Source: Tubulanus polymorphus (taxonomy: Eukaryota; Nemertea; Palaeonemertea; Tubulaniformes; Tubulanidae). From it: a stretch of DNA of 64,000 bases. The notes beneath the pieces are model-generated. The model did no database searches and was not told the DNA's origin. It was given only the letters and a program-made list of their open reading frames with translations. Both the position numbers and the translations under genes were made by a program. Below, piece by piece: positions 11,001-22,500 of this stretch; position 1 is the stretch's first letter, and the number at the start of each line of letters is the position of its first letter. The stretch spans positions 620,001-684,000 of the forward strand of contig NC_134033.1 of the NCBI RefSeq assembly GCF_964204645.1, given 5' to 3'.

Positions 11001-13892
11001 CATATTCAAATCAGCAGTTTCTATATACTCATATTCAAATCAACAGTTTCTATATACCCATATTCAAATTATCAGTAGTTTCTATATTCCCATTTATTCA
11101 AATCAGCAGTTTCTATATCCCCATATTGAAATTAGCAGTTTCTATATATCCCCATATTTGAATCAGCAGTTTCTTCTTCTATATCCCATATTCCAATGAA
11201 CTGTCAATTTTAGTTTCTATATCCCCAGTTATACTACGGTACTTACTGTAGCTAAGAGGAGAGAACCTTTAACAAACGTCATCAGTGAAATGAGAGGTTT
11301 GATAAATCTGAACCCGAAAACAATCGCGAAAGTCAAAATCCACACAAACACCGGAATCACGTAGAAATGACTGAAATATAGAGAATCATATAAACTTACA
11401 ATCAGTAAATAGAGATGAGGGAAAGATGAGAGAGTGAGAGGAAGTGAGAAGGGAGAGGGTGAAACTTACTCAATTCCAATAAGAACTGCAAATGCTTCAC
11501 TTCCAGCTAAAGCATAACTGATCAGAATTGAAATACTAAAAACAATAACACATTTAACAATTCAATTCATTTCAATAGGATTAATGTTTTTATGTAGGGA
11601 GCTGACTGCCACTAGAGGACTTTTCAACCCCCAATCAAGATATGAAACCTGCATGAGACCGAGGCCATCGAAAATTAACTGAACAGTGATTTTTTTCCAT
11701 AATTTGGAGCATATAGTATCGATCTAATTTCTGAAGCCTACAACTGCATTATTTCATCCGATTCCTGATAAAATGTAGAATTTTGCTGAACTTACAATTG
11801 TATTATGATAACTACAACGAACATCTGTCTAAGTCCACAACTTAGAAACATAGTTCCCAACATGTGTAGATTCGGTTCCTTTACGCTGTTGTCTTTAGGT
11901 ATAATAACATGTCCGGCGAGAACCGGCCCTAAAAAAGAGACAACATTAAAATACTGCCGCCCAACAAAGCATGAGTTGATGCTATATTGAAAATTAAGTC
12001 AAACTCTGGCTTAAGTCATTTCAGTTGGGAATGTGTCGTTGTGACTTAATCAAAATGATGACTTACACTTAGTAAATTCAATTGGAAATAATAGAATAGA
12101 GACGACTTAACGACTTATTGAAATGATGTCTTAAGCGATTAGTTCGTTCGTATTGTTTTATATTCACCACTGTGTTCACTTTCCTCTTCAGCCTCGCTGA
12201 ACGAATCATCGTCTAAATCTATATCATTCAACGGAATACTTTCAAATTGATCTTCCTACGAACAGAAAAATCGGCCGCATCAAAATAAGAATTCAGTATT
12301 ATTCATTAATTTATTACAGTGACATGTACATCATATTTCTAGTCCCCAGGGGGCTGTTTCCATAGTCGAGACTTAAGACCGAAAGTGGTCTTAACCTTAA
12401 GACTTTCTCAAGTTGTTAGATTGGCTATAGAACTAAAATTGTCTTAGACAGGTCTTAAGTCTAAGCCCTGTCTATGGAACCGGCCCCTGTAGTTTGTTGA
12501 AACGAGGTTCCACTGTACAAATAGATATATATATAGTACCCGGCCTGAATTTAGATGTATAAATTACTTCCAAATGATTACTTCACGTTCATGTTTCTAC
12601 CACAATTGATGGACCACAAAAGATAAGATTATCATTTACCCTTTTGACGACAAGTTGAATAGCGTATGATCTCTGTAGTAAATCAGTGAAAAACACGATC
12701 AGTATCGCCTGGAATAGAAACAAATTAAACTCATATTAGAAATAGAAAGATAACCGGTTATAATCGGAAGAAGTCCCACAATTCAAATTTTATATGATGA
12801 AATTTATCATTTTGAAACCACGAAGTTTGACTTTAACACAAACAGCCATCATCAGGTGGAATGATGATGATGTTGAATGATCACCATTCCACCAGGGGCC
12901 AGTTGCACAGTCATGACTTAAGTTCAAAAGTGGTCTTAAATCTTAAGTTGTTAGATTGGCTATAGGAGTAAGTTGGTCTTAGATTGGTCTTAAGTTGTTA
13001 GATTGGCTATAGAACTAAAATGAGCTTAGACTGGTCTTAAGTTTAGGCAATGACTATGCAACCGGCCCCTGGTCCTGATGATAGCTGTTAGTCAACAGCC
13101 GAAACGTTGTGTTTCATTTTAATAAATCATTTCATATAAAATTCAAATTGTGATTCTTCTTTGATTATCTACAGTATACACGGATTAGAGTGTTTCATTC
13201 GACTATTCTATAACCGGTCATCGTAAGTAAGAGACAAGAGACTTTACAACGAACCTGCATGAAAAATCCGAGCAGAAACGTGACTAGAAATGGATATATT
13301 CCGGCGTGAGACAGAGTGACCGGCAGCCCTGAAATATATATCAATAACAATCATTCAGATCTAGGTGTAAGGTTTGAGAGGTCATCTCTCTGAATGAATA
13401 CATACCCAATATTCCGGTCCCTAAGATTGTAGCGATTGTGATGAAATCTATATGAAAACAAAAACAAAAGCATTTCATAATCGTCAAATATTTCTGTTTC
13501 CAAATCTGAAAAAATCAGTTAAGAGTTTTAAATAGTGTCAGCAGAGAGGTTGTTCAATTCAAAATTCTTCTCACTGTAGTTTTGTCATCAATACAACGTT
13601 TCAAGTTGATGAACGTCGAGATGAGACTCGACCAACAAGCACAAGGCCTAAGCACTGACTGACTGTCTGTCTGTGTGTGTATCATCGACATCGACGAGCC
13701 GGATTCTGTGGGCCACAGTTATTTCTACGATGAAAATGAACAAATGCACGAAAATGACCCCTCAAATTACTCACAACATTGTAAATAAATCAATTTCACG
13801 TTTCCCTGTTTGGCTGATCCAGATGAACGCGCTGTAGCCGTCAATTTCTCCGCAATTAGACTATCTTTCGAGCCGTTCATGGAGGCTGCCAT
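8082..13892 (-). CDS. Multi-pass amino-acid transporter-like protein (Aa_trans type)
   Basis: Sixteen coding exons join in phase to 589 aa: 13775-13892, 13406-13447, 13255-13328, 12640-12708, 12168-12255, 11796-11928, 11470-11535, 11247-11307, 10814-10913, 10617-10740, 10290-10406, 9926-9968, 9718-9832, 9032-9177, 8842-8945 and 8082-8451. After a soluble N-terminus comes TILGTGILGLPVTLSHAG, the glycine-rich first membrane segment typical of the SLC32/36/38 (Aa_trans) fold. An acidic cytosolic loop (DIDLDDDSFSEAEEESE) is followed by about nine further hydrophobic segments, including LAGSEAFAVLIGI and FMVGAEIHHEI, and LNLEAGFFVFFMIR near the end. The C-terminus is Ser/Thr/Asn-rich with about seven NxT/S sequons, so it is probably extracellular. 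Two exon borders are judgement calls: the acceptor at 11307, chosen because the reading frame from the upstream one is blocked, and the AAG acceptor at 8945. Family assignment is from topology and motifs; substrate unknown. Confidence 0.65.
8530..8830. repeat. 54-bp minisatellite, about five units
   Basis: The unit contains CAGCCATGTTACATTTACAA, then ATCGTTAAACCATGTCACAT, then GTCTCTCGATCTAT, and is nearly identical between copies. It lies in the last intron of the transporter gene and gives a false open frame because 54 is divisible by three. Confidence 0.95.
9236..9700. repeat. Cluster of a short dispersed repeat containing CCCCCTATGACATCAT
   Basis: The motif AAATCCCCCTATGACATCAT recurs four times here (near 9332, 9402, 9515, 9589), usually next to GATGGCTACATCCA. 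The two halves 9276-9410 and 9460-9610 are near-direct repeats of each other. Further single copies, in either orientation, occur near 10445, 14960, 15105, 15190, 18515, 19425, 23935, 24060 and 34765. Confidence 0.8.
10925..11190. repeat. ~32-bp minisatellite
   Basis: Seven to eight drifting units of TCAAATCAGCAGTTTCTATA followed by TCCCCATAT. It lies in an intron of the transporter gene. Confidence 0.9.
12346..12490. mobile_element. Inverted-repeat element, family M2, copy 2
   Basis: Left end CAGGGGGCTGTTTCCATAGT and right end ATGGAACCGGCCCCTG are inverted relatives. Internal GGTCTTAAG and TTAGATTGGCTATAGAACT blocks match the other copies. Located in a transporter intron. Confidence 0.7.
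12778..13152. mobile_element. Nested elements: M2 copy 3 inside a longer inverted-repeat element
   Basis: An outer inverted repeat of roughly 90 bp per arm spans 12778-12893 and 13073-13152: the left arm has AATTTTATATGATGAAAT, then AACAGCCATCATCAGG; the right arm has CCTGATGATAGCTGTT, then CATTTCATATAAAATT. The space between is filled by a complete M2 element (12894-13072) with ends CAGGGGCCAGTTGCACAGTC and ACTATGCAACCGGCCCCTG. The M2 copy therefore landed in the loop of an older hairpin element. Confidence 0.75.
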
Positions 13893-14481
13893 GTTGGATT
13901 AGGCGGCGCCACCGGCCGGTCTTCTATCTTCGCTTCTTGCGGGTTCCAATACAGGACAGAATGTCTCTGTCAAACCTTTCTTAAAACAAAAGAAACAATA
14001 CCATTTTGAAGTGAAAAATAGCCAATTTTTTAAGCTAAAACAATAGAGGTGCCACTGGATTAGAGTGAAACCTCATATGGGTTCGAACCCAGGACAAAAA
14101 TGGAATTTATCCTGTCCTGATCAGTCAAGCACCTTGTAAGCAGAAACAATTTTTTGTTGAAAATATCCTATTTCCATAAAAAAGAACGAAATCGAGGCAG
14201 TTGTGTTTACTTAGAGGTGACCTCAGTGAAAGCATGCGTTCAACCAAGGACGAATTATTCCAACAACCGCAAAAACCAAACAGTACAACTTAAACTCGTC
14301 GAAGAAAAACTTTTTCTCCATTTTTGAAAAAGCTGATGGTTTTTTTTTTTTAGAAAAAAAGACAATCACAAAACATTCCGATAATTATGAATTTATTTTG
14401 CTAAACCTATATACAACGAGTTGTTTAATAATTTACACAGAAATCAAACAATAAAACCGTCCCAGAGCTGTCGGTTCGCAG
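13893..14481. other. Gap between the transporter and TIM14-like genes
   Basis: This holds the 5' flank of the transporter gene and the 3' flank of the TIM14-like gene. I see a T-run near 14340, an AATAAA on the minus strand near 14387-14400 region (AAATAAATTC) that could end the TIM14-like transcript, and no further gene. Confidence 0.4.
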
Positions 14482-15905
14482 TCACCGCAAGTTACCGCCA
14501 CTTTCTAATTGATCTTTAGCTTCGTTTATTTTAGCCGCTAAATAAGGAGATCCTCCTATAAAATATAAATCAATACAAAACTGTTACTTTGTGAACCAAT
14601 CTGAGGCCGGTTGCTCAAAGAGTTTGTTAGAGTTAATCAGTGGATAGTTGATACAGTGACAATTAAAAGTTCATTGTTAATTAAAAGTTAGTTAAAGATA
14701 ACTGGTGAATACCTTAATCAAGATATTCATCAACCAGTTATCTTTTTTCTAATTTTAACAACTGCAACTCGTGTTCTCTATAGTAAACATACAAACCTTT
14801 ATCCGGATGGTTCGCTAACATTATTTTCTTGTGTGCGTCTTTTAATTTCGATTTATTCACATTTGGGCTGAAAATAATAAATTCAACATTTTCTTTTGTC
14901 ATATTTATTAAGATTATCCGTTTCTATTGATCAAATCACTAGCACACAATTTGATGATGTCATAGGGGGTCTATGGAGGCAACCATCATTCTTAGAGGGT
15001 TTAGGGCGATAGGAAGACCCATCTAATTTGATGATTTGGAGGTATCATAAATCATTTCTAGAAGGGCTTACAGTTCAAATAGTCTGGTCTATTACTATGA
15101 TGTCATAGGGGGATTTCTGAAGGCAGACATCTTTTCTGGAAGGCTCTATAGATTAAATTTCTCCGGTGGTAGGTTATTTGATGATGTCATTGGGGGATAT
15201 ATGAAGGCAACCAACATTTCTAGAGCGGTCTAGCGATCAGATGACTTATCTAATTTGATGATGTCATAGGGTGACTCGAGCGGGGTATTACCTGACTCCT
15301 AGAATGAGTCCTGCCTCGCGCCTCGACATTTTAGGCTCGAACCCTCCTTTGTAATATTTGCTCGGCTGAAAATAAAAGAAATCAGAAATTCAAAATTTCA
15401 GGTGAATACTTCATAGATCACCTCCAGATGTCAGAAGACTTACAGCTGATAGGACGATCTGTTGTTTGATGACTTCCTGTAGATTTCTGCTGTATCTGAA
15501 TGCATATCGCCCGGCGAATCCAACAGCAGCTAAACCTAAACCGGCTAATATCAACCCAGAGGCCTAGAATAATACAACATACAGGTCATTTAGGCAGTCG
15601 CTCCAGTCAAACAAACAATTAGGCCTATATGCCTATGGCCTCTGCTCTGCCCCCTGGGCTAATAATTCCTCAATTTGAATCAATCATGATACAATATCAA
15701 TCATCTCATGAAAAAGACAACCGTGATTAAAACGGGCACAATCTATAAGACAATGTCCTTAATTGAAATTGTTATATAATACAACGATCAAGTGTTAACA
15801 TGTGTCAATAAAATCTAATTGGATTGCATTTGATGCCCTCGCCACTCATTTTACCCCCGATTAATGATTGAATTAATGATGAATTCGCGATGTAATGCTT
15901 ACCAT
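14482..15905 (-). CDS. TIM14 / DNAJC19-like mitochondrial import co-chaperone
   Basis: Five coding exons (15903-15905, 15444-15563, 15292-15365, 14797-14867, 14482-14555) give 113 aa. The first coding exon carries only the ATG (CCCGAGTATG then GTAAGC), followed by [20 protein letters not shown], the single membrane helix. After a short stalk come [33 protein letters not shown], and the J-domain HPD in [18 protein letters not shown]. Length and order match DNAJC19/DNAJC15 and yeast Pam18, which sit in the inner mitochondrial membrane and stimulate the Hsp70 import motor at TIM23. The MAS start and the short N-terminus fit DNAJC19 better than DNAJC15, which has a longer N-terminal extension; the YYKGGFE and SRREA wording is shared with both. 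Function is from family knowledge. Confidence 0.9.
14606..14772. mobile_element. Inverted-repeat element, family M3 (GGTTGCTCAAA ends), copy 1
   Basis: Left GGCCGGTTGCTCAAAGAGTT and a right half ending ATTTTAACAACTGCAACTC flank GATAACTGGTGAAT and its complement ATCAACCAGTTATC. Related copies lie at 32930-33028, 57179-57308, 58740-58797 (partial) and 62655-62775. Confidence 0.65.
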
Positions 15906-16567
15906 ACTCGGGTTTTGAACCCTGGCTTGGTTTTCTGTAAACGTCTGAGGATCCAGTTTATTCTTAAGTGTAATCTGGACGCAATTTATCGCCGATACCG
16001 AAATGGACCTGAACCTCACTCAAAGTCAAATACAATCTTTTTATATTGCGTATTCACGCTCCGAGTCTAGATACAAAATGGCGGCTTTTTGAATCGTAGT
16101 TACTGTATCTAGAGGGTTGGGGTTAGGTTTAGAGGGTCTAAAGCATTAGGGTTAGGGTGATGTGGGGGATTTAGGACTAAGATAAGAGTTCTGGCATTAT
16201 AATAGGTTAGTTCAGGGTGAGGTAGAATATAGTAAAACAAATTGGGTGTCTGTCGGCTACGGAATCACCCAATTTCCGTGACAAAGACTCGATGACGATG
16301 AGTAAACAATCCCACAATGTGTGTGTGTGAACGAATCTTAAAAGTTTATTTTAAAAAATTTAGAAATATTTCGGGTGGTTGCTCCCACCCTTCTTCAGTC
16401 TAAAGTGCATTTTATTCATTTGCAACCACCCGAATTTTTAAATAAACTTCTGCGGAATGACTCATATGGAATGTTGGGATTCGAACCCGATTGAATTATT
16501 TACAAACAGTTCACCAGCTGGTTGTTGCACGTGTCACTCCACACTCCGCTGTCAACAACCATTCAAA
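15906..16567. other. Space between divergent TIM14-like and NT5DC-like genes, with an M4 repeat
   Basis: About 660 bp separate the two start codons, so this likely holds both promoters. From 16262 to about 16450 lies a repeat with ACAAAGACTCGATGA, CCCACAATGTGTG, then a hairpin CGGGTGGTTGCTCCCACCC followed by TTCTTCAGTCTAAA. Similar pieces occur at 49498-49680 and 62965-63085. An ATGGCGGC motif near 16076 resembles a YY1-type site, but I cannot show it acts as one. Confidence 0.5.
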
Positions 16568-19500
16568 ATGGCGTCGCATGTTCTACTGAAATTTGCGGGC
16601 GTTTTACGCCCCGTTTTCTCGAAACTGCGACTGAACTGGAGCGCAGTCGGATTGCGAGATGTATGGATCGGGAAGAACAGGCAATACTGCACGATACGGA
16701 ACAAGCGTAAAGTCGATCTGTGGGAAGAGTATCATAAAACCAGGGCCAGTTTACAGGGTAAGAGCTTCACTGATCATTCATAGTCTGTGTGACGTATGTT
16801 CAGTAGATATATGGTTAAACGTTAGGTTTTAGCGATTCAGAATCCGACTGTGAACTGAAGATTTTATTTTGTATCATCATTATCTTTGATCTTTAACAAA
16901 AGTAGCCTAGAGCCTTTAAAAATGCAATTCCTCGTTCCTGACCTGGAGGAGGAGACGAGAGGCAGGCAGGTCGCATCAGGGTTATAATTCAATTACACTG
17001 AATTGAAGGATTGCCAAAATTCTTGATTGAATGTATTAAAAATCGATGTTGGTGTTCAGCTGCCCCCATCTCTGCTGGATGGCACTGCCAAAAAACTGAC
17101 TGAGCTAGGCCACCTGACGCCCTCTCTGCAAGCAAAATTGAAATAGACATTATAATTCTGGGGTCGGTTGCATAGTCATGGCTTAGAAGACTGGTCTAAG
17201 ACCAACTTAGTTCTATAACCAATCTAACAACTTAAGACTAGTCTAAACTCATTTTGGTCTATATCCAATCTAACAACTTAAGACCAGTCTCTAAGTTCAT
17301 TTTAGTTCTATAACCAATCTAACAACTTAAGACTAGTCTAAACTCATTTTGGTCTATATCCAATCTAACAACTTAAGACCAGTCTCTAAGTTCATTTTAG
17401 TTCTATAACCAATCTAACAACTTAAGACCAGTCTAAACTCATTTTAGTTCTATAGCCAATCTAACAATTTAAGTTCAGTCTTAAGATTTAAGACCGCTTT
17501 TGGACTTAAGTCACGACTGTGCAGCTGGCCCCCCCCGGGATAGAGGATCCTGATAAGCCCTGGCCTGGTGGTGGTCAGCAATTGTAGTAACTGTAGTAAC
17601 TATCTATTATTTATAGGTGTTGAATTGCCCGCTGATGTTGACGCGACAGCTATATTCGCTAACAATGAAACGTCTCTATCGGAAGTGGAAGTTTACGGGT
17701 TCGATTACGACTATACGTTAGCCAGTTATAAACCATCGCTGCATAATTTAATCTATAACCTCGGACGCTACGAGCTTGTAACTAATCATAAAGTAAGATC
17801 TCTTTCAAACAAGAAAACCAACAATAAAACAGTGAAGAAAAACTAAGAGATTGATATTAGATGTTTGGACTCAGTTAGAATATGTTTAGTTTTGTCAAAA
17901 CTTGAAATAATCTCTTAGTATTTCTAGTGTTTCTTCATTGTTGTGAGTGTTACTTCAATTGAATCTACACAAACAGCAGGGTTGGATCCAGGGGCCGGTT
18001 GCATAGTCATGGCCTAAACTTAAGACCAGTAAAAAGACCAACTTAGTTCTATAGCCAATCTAACAACTTAAGACTAGTCTTAAGATTTTAAACCACTTTT
18101 GGACCTAAGTCACGACCGCGCAACTGGCCCCAGGGGACTGGCAAGATTTGTACAAGTCCATCAGATCTCTTTTGAGTGCCCATTTTCATTTTCAACTCAG
18201 ATAGTTGCTGCATTTCAGTTTGGGAAGTGTGCTAAATATTGGACGTCGAAGTCCAATGGAATTCTTCAAGATTAGCTCCTGGATTCGCCCGGCCTGGGCA
18301 GTCACTTGTGTCAATAGAAATCTCTCCTCAACCCTCATAGTTTCTTGGATGTGTTTCGTTCTAAAGATTTCGATTGTTTTTTTTTTCAGTACCCAAAAGA
18401 TATTTTGAATATAAATTATAATCCTGAATTCGCTGTTAGGGGTTTACACTACGATGTACAAAAGGTAAGTAGCGTTTCAATGAAACCCTACAAAAAGATG
18501 GCTACTGCCATAAGACCCACTATGACATCATCGATATTTCCTAATTTTCAGGGTCTTCTTTTAAAAATCGATGCATTTCATAATATTCAACTAGGAACCG
18601 TTTACAGGTTGGTATTAATTCCCGCTACTCAAATCCTCGAACTGTAGCTCGTCGAATAGAGAAATATATTGAATATTGTCTTGTAGAGGATTGGAACCAG
18701 TGCCGGCCGATGAGGTGATTAAACTATACGACGGAACTCACGTCCCGGTAGAAAATATGAATTCATTTCACGGCACGGTAAGAATTTATTTATTTTATTT
18801 ATCTACTCTTTCTCTTACTTAAATAAATTCTTATAAATTCTAGATGTTTTTAAATACGAGTTGAATATAATTATTTTTGTTATACTGTATTGTTTTTCTT
18901 TGTATAACAGGTAGGAAAAAAGGTAAGATATATCAATAATATTTACGACGCGTTGTTCTGTTGTTCCTGACGCTTGGATTTGATTTTATGAATTTATTAT
19001 CTTAGCAACTATTTCAATCAAATATGATTATTATATTTTTGTTCATATTATTTAGAGTAACATTTTTGCGATTTCGCAGTTTGCGTAACTTGAAAGTTTT
19101 TTTTTACATTTTTGTACAAAATTCTTCATGAGATTTTACTTAACGTTTGGAAACATATTCAGCTGCTTTTAAAGTATGCTCATATTCTAGTTTTTGAAGT
19201 GCTTGTTTTCGACTGTTGTTTGTAGACACGCTTGAAACAATGCAGTTCCTCAGTTGTGTAGGTTTAATTTTACTCGATGAGATTATCCACAGGTATTCTA
19301 AACCGCGCCCAACTGTCGAACTGCGTAAAATGGTTCCGCTTTTTGCTTCATCTCTGAAAACTTTGCTAAAAGCAACTGTTCACCGTACTGTAAACCATTC
19401 AGAAAGTAATACCCCTACCTTTCATAAATCCCCCTATGACATCATACTGCGGTCCAACTGACTCAAAATGCTTATCGGATCAAATACTGTCTGATTCACA

Positions 19501-22500
19501 TTAGTCGGTATCGAATTTGATGATGTGATTGGTGGATTTTTAGGAAGTGTATATTAGGCTAAACAAAAATGATACCTTGTTTCTCCGCAGCGGCCGGGTC
19601 ATTTTTGTACAATATGATAGAATTTATAAACAGTTCATTTCTATAGCGGCTGGGTCTGTTATGGTAAAATTGATCACGATTTTAAAAAAAGTAATGTATA
19701 GGGTAGATAGGCGGCCGGCCGGGTCAACATTTAAGCTCAGCAGAGCGGAGAAACAAGGTATCAATTTTTTTTTAGCCTTATACGTTTATCCTGGAACGGT
19801 ATATTTTAGCACTGAGTTGAGTTGTGTATATTTTTGTATAGGTCCCTCCACTGTTAGAAGTAACTCCTGGTCAGTTAAATACACCTGCTCAGCTGGTTAG
19901 TAAAAACACAAAACAAAAAATCAAATTTCCCTCCCGAATCTTCAAGGAAATTACTAATAATTCTCTTCCAGTAGTCCCCTATGATTTCATAATTGTCTTT
20001 GATTTCAAAACTCTTAATTTGGTATAAAAATGGCTGTTTCTTCGATCAATATCCATCATGACCCTTTGACCTTGATGTTGATTTCCTTGAAGTAGCACTA
20101 TCTCAAGCACTTTGGTAACAATATCAAAATCTTATTCTCTTTCTCTATTTCAAAAAAAATTCTATTGCTGTGATATATCTGATGAATATCCTAGCTGGAG
20201 ATATTGAATCAGTGATAATAAACACTAGTGCTTGATAATGTACTAAATGCCTGACCTACTGTTTGTGTTCATTTCAAGTTTCTCAATGTTTAGAATTTTG
20301 ACTAAAGAAAACTCTAAATTTGATGTTTACAAATCACCGAGACTCACCACAGAAATTACTAAACAATTGAATAATCTCACGTTAGTAATTAGGATAATTA
20401 CTGAGTAATTTTATATTTTTAATTACAGTAATTACCAAAACATCCAGTGATAGAATTTTCTATGTTTTATTTGATTGTTAATTATTTCCCTGATAAAGAA
20501 AGGAATTCAATGATTTGAATTTCTGTTTCAGTTGAATTGAACCTCTCTACTCTGGTACCCGGCTCAACCCAGTTGTGTTAACTTATCGCATTTATTTTCT
20601 ATCAAAATTAGAATCTTTCAGATGTTTCTATCTTAAGTAGTTTCTTAGATAAGATGACTCAATTTCAGCCGGGTTCACTCGGGTTCAGTTTTAGGCTCAA
20701 AACACTTTGACATTCATGAATTAAACATACAAAATTTTACTCTCTTCTATAACCTTTGCCTCTGGGTGCATTAGGCTAAACAAAAATGATACCTTGTTTC
20801 TCCGCAGCGGCCGGGTCATTTTTGTAAAATATGATAAAATTAATGTATAGGGTAGATAGGCGGCCGGCCGGGTCAACATTTAAGCTCAGCAGAGCGGAGA
20901 AACAAGGTATCAATTTTTTTTAGCCTTATGTCAGCTCATATATATAGTGGTAAACAGGACTAATGAGCTAATTAAGGGGGTGTAGCCCTCGACTATGGGG
21001 GTTTCTATGTATAAAAAGTCTGGAGAGTTTTCTTACAATTTCAGGGTAAACACATGTATCAATTGATGGATTTATTCGCATTGCCCGAGATGACTTTACT
21101 TTCAAACGTAATCAATGTAAGTTTGAAAATACAACGAATAAGATTCGTTTTGATTTGGAAATCGGGCTCGACTTCTTTCTGAGTTGAAATTACTTGACTT
21201 TTGATAAGTCAATGCTGCGTAGATATCCATTTTAAACTCATTACACATATATTTGTTTTTCAGTATTTCCATCTGAACAATATTCCTTACGATCCCGAAT
21301 ACGTTTTCTATGATGTAAAAGTAAGTGAATCGCAACTTTCTAAATTTCGAATCGAATGATTACATTATTTCCTAATTGATGGTTATGTTATTTCAGAGCG
21401 CTGTACAGGGATTACACTCCACCGGTGCCCTGCATTCATGTGTCGTAAAAGATCTCGGTAAATTATAGTTTCTGAAGTAGTTTAAAGGAATCTTTAGAAA
21501 GATTTGATAAAATGATCAATTTTGTTGAATGATTCTGGGAAAAATCTTGATCTTACAGACTAAGGGTGTCTAAGTTGGTTGTACACAGACTCTCTTAACC
21601 TTAAAGTTGATTGCCTTGGATTCTGGCGTACCTAACAATACAATACAAATTATTTACCCTAATTCATCGTAACAATCACCCATCCTTGCCATAGCTACCC
21701 CAGAATTCTCGCGTACTTCAGAGTTCACTGGTTGTGCGAGATCAGAGGCAAACATCGAGTCAACTGGAGCAGCAAAAACCCATTTAAAAAAGAACAATAT
21801 GAAATACTTTAACACTTTCTCTGCTCTGTTTGATGTGAGATTGTTTCCTCTATTGATAGATGAATACATGACAGACGGACGCGGTATACAATCAATGCTT
21901 AATCGTTTAAAAGACAACAATAAAAAACTGTTTCTCATCACGAACAGTCCGTTTTCATTCGTGTAAGTAGAATTAAACTCACTGGGCGCCTAGGAATAAA
22001 GTGCTTAAGTCAATTTTGTTCATCTGGGATCGCTTTTTGGGGAATAATGCACAATTAATCGTGATGTAATTGCAGTGATCGAGGAATGCATCATATCGTC
22101 GGCCCTGATTGGACGGATTTGTTCGATGTAATCATAGCCAGTGCTAGAAAACCAAAATTCTTCAACGAATCAGCGAGGTAAAGTTCTCGGAATGTTCGCA
22201 CGTTCGTCTAGTGCTATTTCAATTGTACGGAATGTCGTGACATTCTTTTTGCTTTAATTTCAGGCCTTTTCGGCGACTAGACAAATCACAGCGTGTTCGA
22301 ACGTTCGGTCGAGTGACCGAACTTAAAAAGGGGGAAATATATTTAGAGGTAAACAGATGATGTCATAGGGAGAGTTGAGCTTTGTTCATTATCTTATCTA
22401 GAGATTTTTAAAATGATCTTGCGTATATTTTTCCGTGAATTCTAGGGAAATCTTGCTCATTTTCGAGAAATGACGAAATGGTTCGGATCGAAAGTTCTAT

